This document shows, piece by piece, positions 63,316-64,000 of a DNA stretch of 64,000 bases. This DNA comes from Pseudeuparius sepicola (Eukaryota > Arthropoda > Insecta > Coleoptera > Anthribidae): the NCBI GenBank assembly GCA_963920635.1, contig OY987303.1, positions 43,337,223 to 43,401,222 on the forward strand, given 5' to 3'. The position numbers and the translations under genes were made by a program. Positions within the stretch are counted from its first letter, which is position 1, and each line of letters starts with the position of its first letter. The notes below the pieces were generated by a model. That model was not told where the DNA came from, ran no database searches, and saw only the letters and a list, made by a program, of their open reading frames with translations.

Positions 63316-64000
63316 TTCCGAAGGAATTTACTGGGTAAACTCTCGGGAAGATGTCGAAGATTGGTGCCGCCGATGTCAAGAATGTGCTTCGGCGAAAGGA
63401 CCAAAAACTAGGAACAGGAGTAAAATGATGCAATACCTGATCGGAGCTCCTTTTGAAAGGATCGCCATCAACGTAGCAGGACCGTTCCCAACCAGCGAAT
63501 CTGGTAACCGTTATATGTAAGTCGTCATGGACTACTTCAGCAAATGACCAGAAGTTTATCCAATCCCCAACCAAGAAGCCCCCACAGTCGCAGAGGTTCT
63601 GTTTCAAAATTGGATATGTCCGTGTTGGTGTCCCAAGAGAACTAGACTCTGATCAGAGCCGCAATTTTGAGTCTGAGATATTCCAAAATGTCTGCCTCCT
63701 GCTAGGGATTTCCAAGACAAGAACAACACCCCTGCACAACCAGTCTGATGGTATGGTGGAACGGTTCAATAAGACTCTAGAAACGTACCTGAAGATGGTA
63801 GTGAATCAGAAACAAAGTAATTGGGACACATGCATACCACCTTTTCTATTGTCCTACCGTTCGGCTGTGCATGAAGCGACGAGAAAGTCTCCAGCCAAGA
63901 TTATTTTCGGAGGTGATCTAAGGCGCCCTATCGACCTCATAACCGGCCGAGCAGAAAATCCAGAATCTACTGATGACTACATGAGTCACCTAAGAGAGCT
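63316..64000 (+). pseudogene. Ty3/Gypsy-type integrase fragment, degraded, runs off the window
   Basis: Reads like a Gypsy integrase: zinc-finger end WCRRCQECASAKGP, then the core PFERIAINVAGPFP, GNRYM(stop)VVMDYFSK(stop)PEVYPIP. After a frame change near 63615 it continues VPRELDSDQSRNFES, TTPLHNQSDGMVERFNKTL and LLSYRSAVHEATRKSPAKI. At least two stops and one frame shift are visible. The first catalytic Asp position is Asn (INVAGP), while the second Asp and the Glu remain. The copy is dead. No long terminal repeat is visible inside the window. Confidence 0.85.

Noticed and set aside
1..64000. Search by eye for tRNA, rRNA and snRNA genes
   Set aside because: No convincing B-box/cloverleaf, rRNA core or snRNA sequence was recognised. 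Isolated GGTTC-like strings (for example near 38785) lack the matching structure.

Overview
The window looks like nuclear DNA of an arthropod, most likely an insect. It is AT-rich, its genes carry TATA boxes and AATAAA signals, GT-AG introns are visible, no bacterial operon is present, and it is packed with nested transposable elements. I recognise no intact host gene.

Layout: (1) 1-4998, non-coding host DNA with one dispersed repeat. (2) 4999-5596 and 25437-25490, the two halves of a dead THAP/P-element-like gene. (3) 5597-25430, a 19.8-kb Polinton/Maverick (adintovirus-like) element inserted into that relic, with 902-bp terminal inverted repeats (TIRs), AG...CT ends and a 6-bp target duplication GTTTGT. 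(4) 26040-30445, a decayed TIR transposon whose left end is split by a 0.75-kb fold-back element. (5) 31074-53351, a 22.3-kb DDE transposon with a 9-bp target duplication AACATATTT; its 6-7 kb TIRs are arrays of a 156-bp satellite, and it encodes a very large transposase. (6) 53361-64000, host DNA with small TIR elements, dispersed repeats and a dead Ty3/Gypsy integrase running off the right edge.

The Polinton has the full core set: protein-primed DNA polymerase B, RVE integrase with chromodomain, FtsK/A32-type packaging ATPase, major and minor capsid proteins, and an adenain-like protease. It also has a parvovirus-type phospholipase A2 domain, a trimeric-fibre-like protein and a DUF8207-type protein. 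Morphogenesis genes lie on + at 7.0-10.8 kb. Integrase, fibre, DUF8207 and ATPase genes form a - strand cluster at 18.4-21.9 kb, and polymerase sits on + between them. Most genes have their own TATA box. Cargo includes a GTSF1/U11-48K-type CHHC zinc finger, a small CxxC protein, a three-exon gene with duplicated exons, and OB-fold-like genes, one of them copied in both TIRs. The TIRs differ at only two sites I could find, yet the PLA2-core-protease region changes frame three times.

The giant transposon encodes one polypeptide combining a DDE transposase, a YqaJ-like nuclease, a Ulp1-like protease and, after a one-base break, a PHD/RING-like finger. Domain calls rest on motifs read by eye, with no database search.
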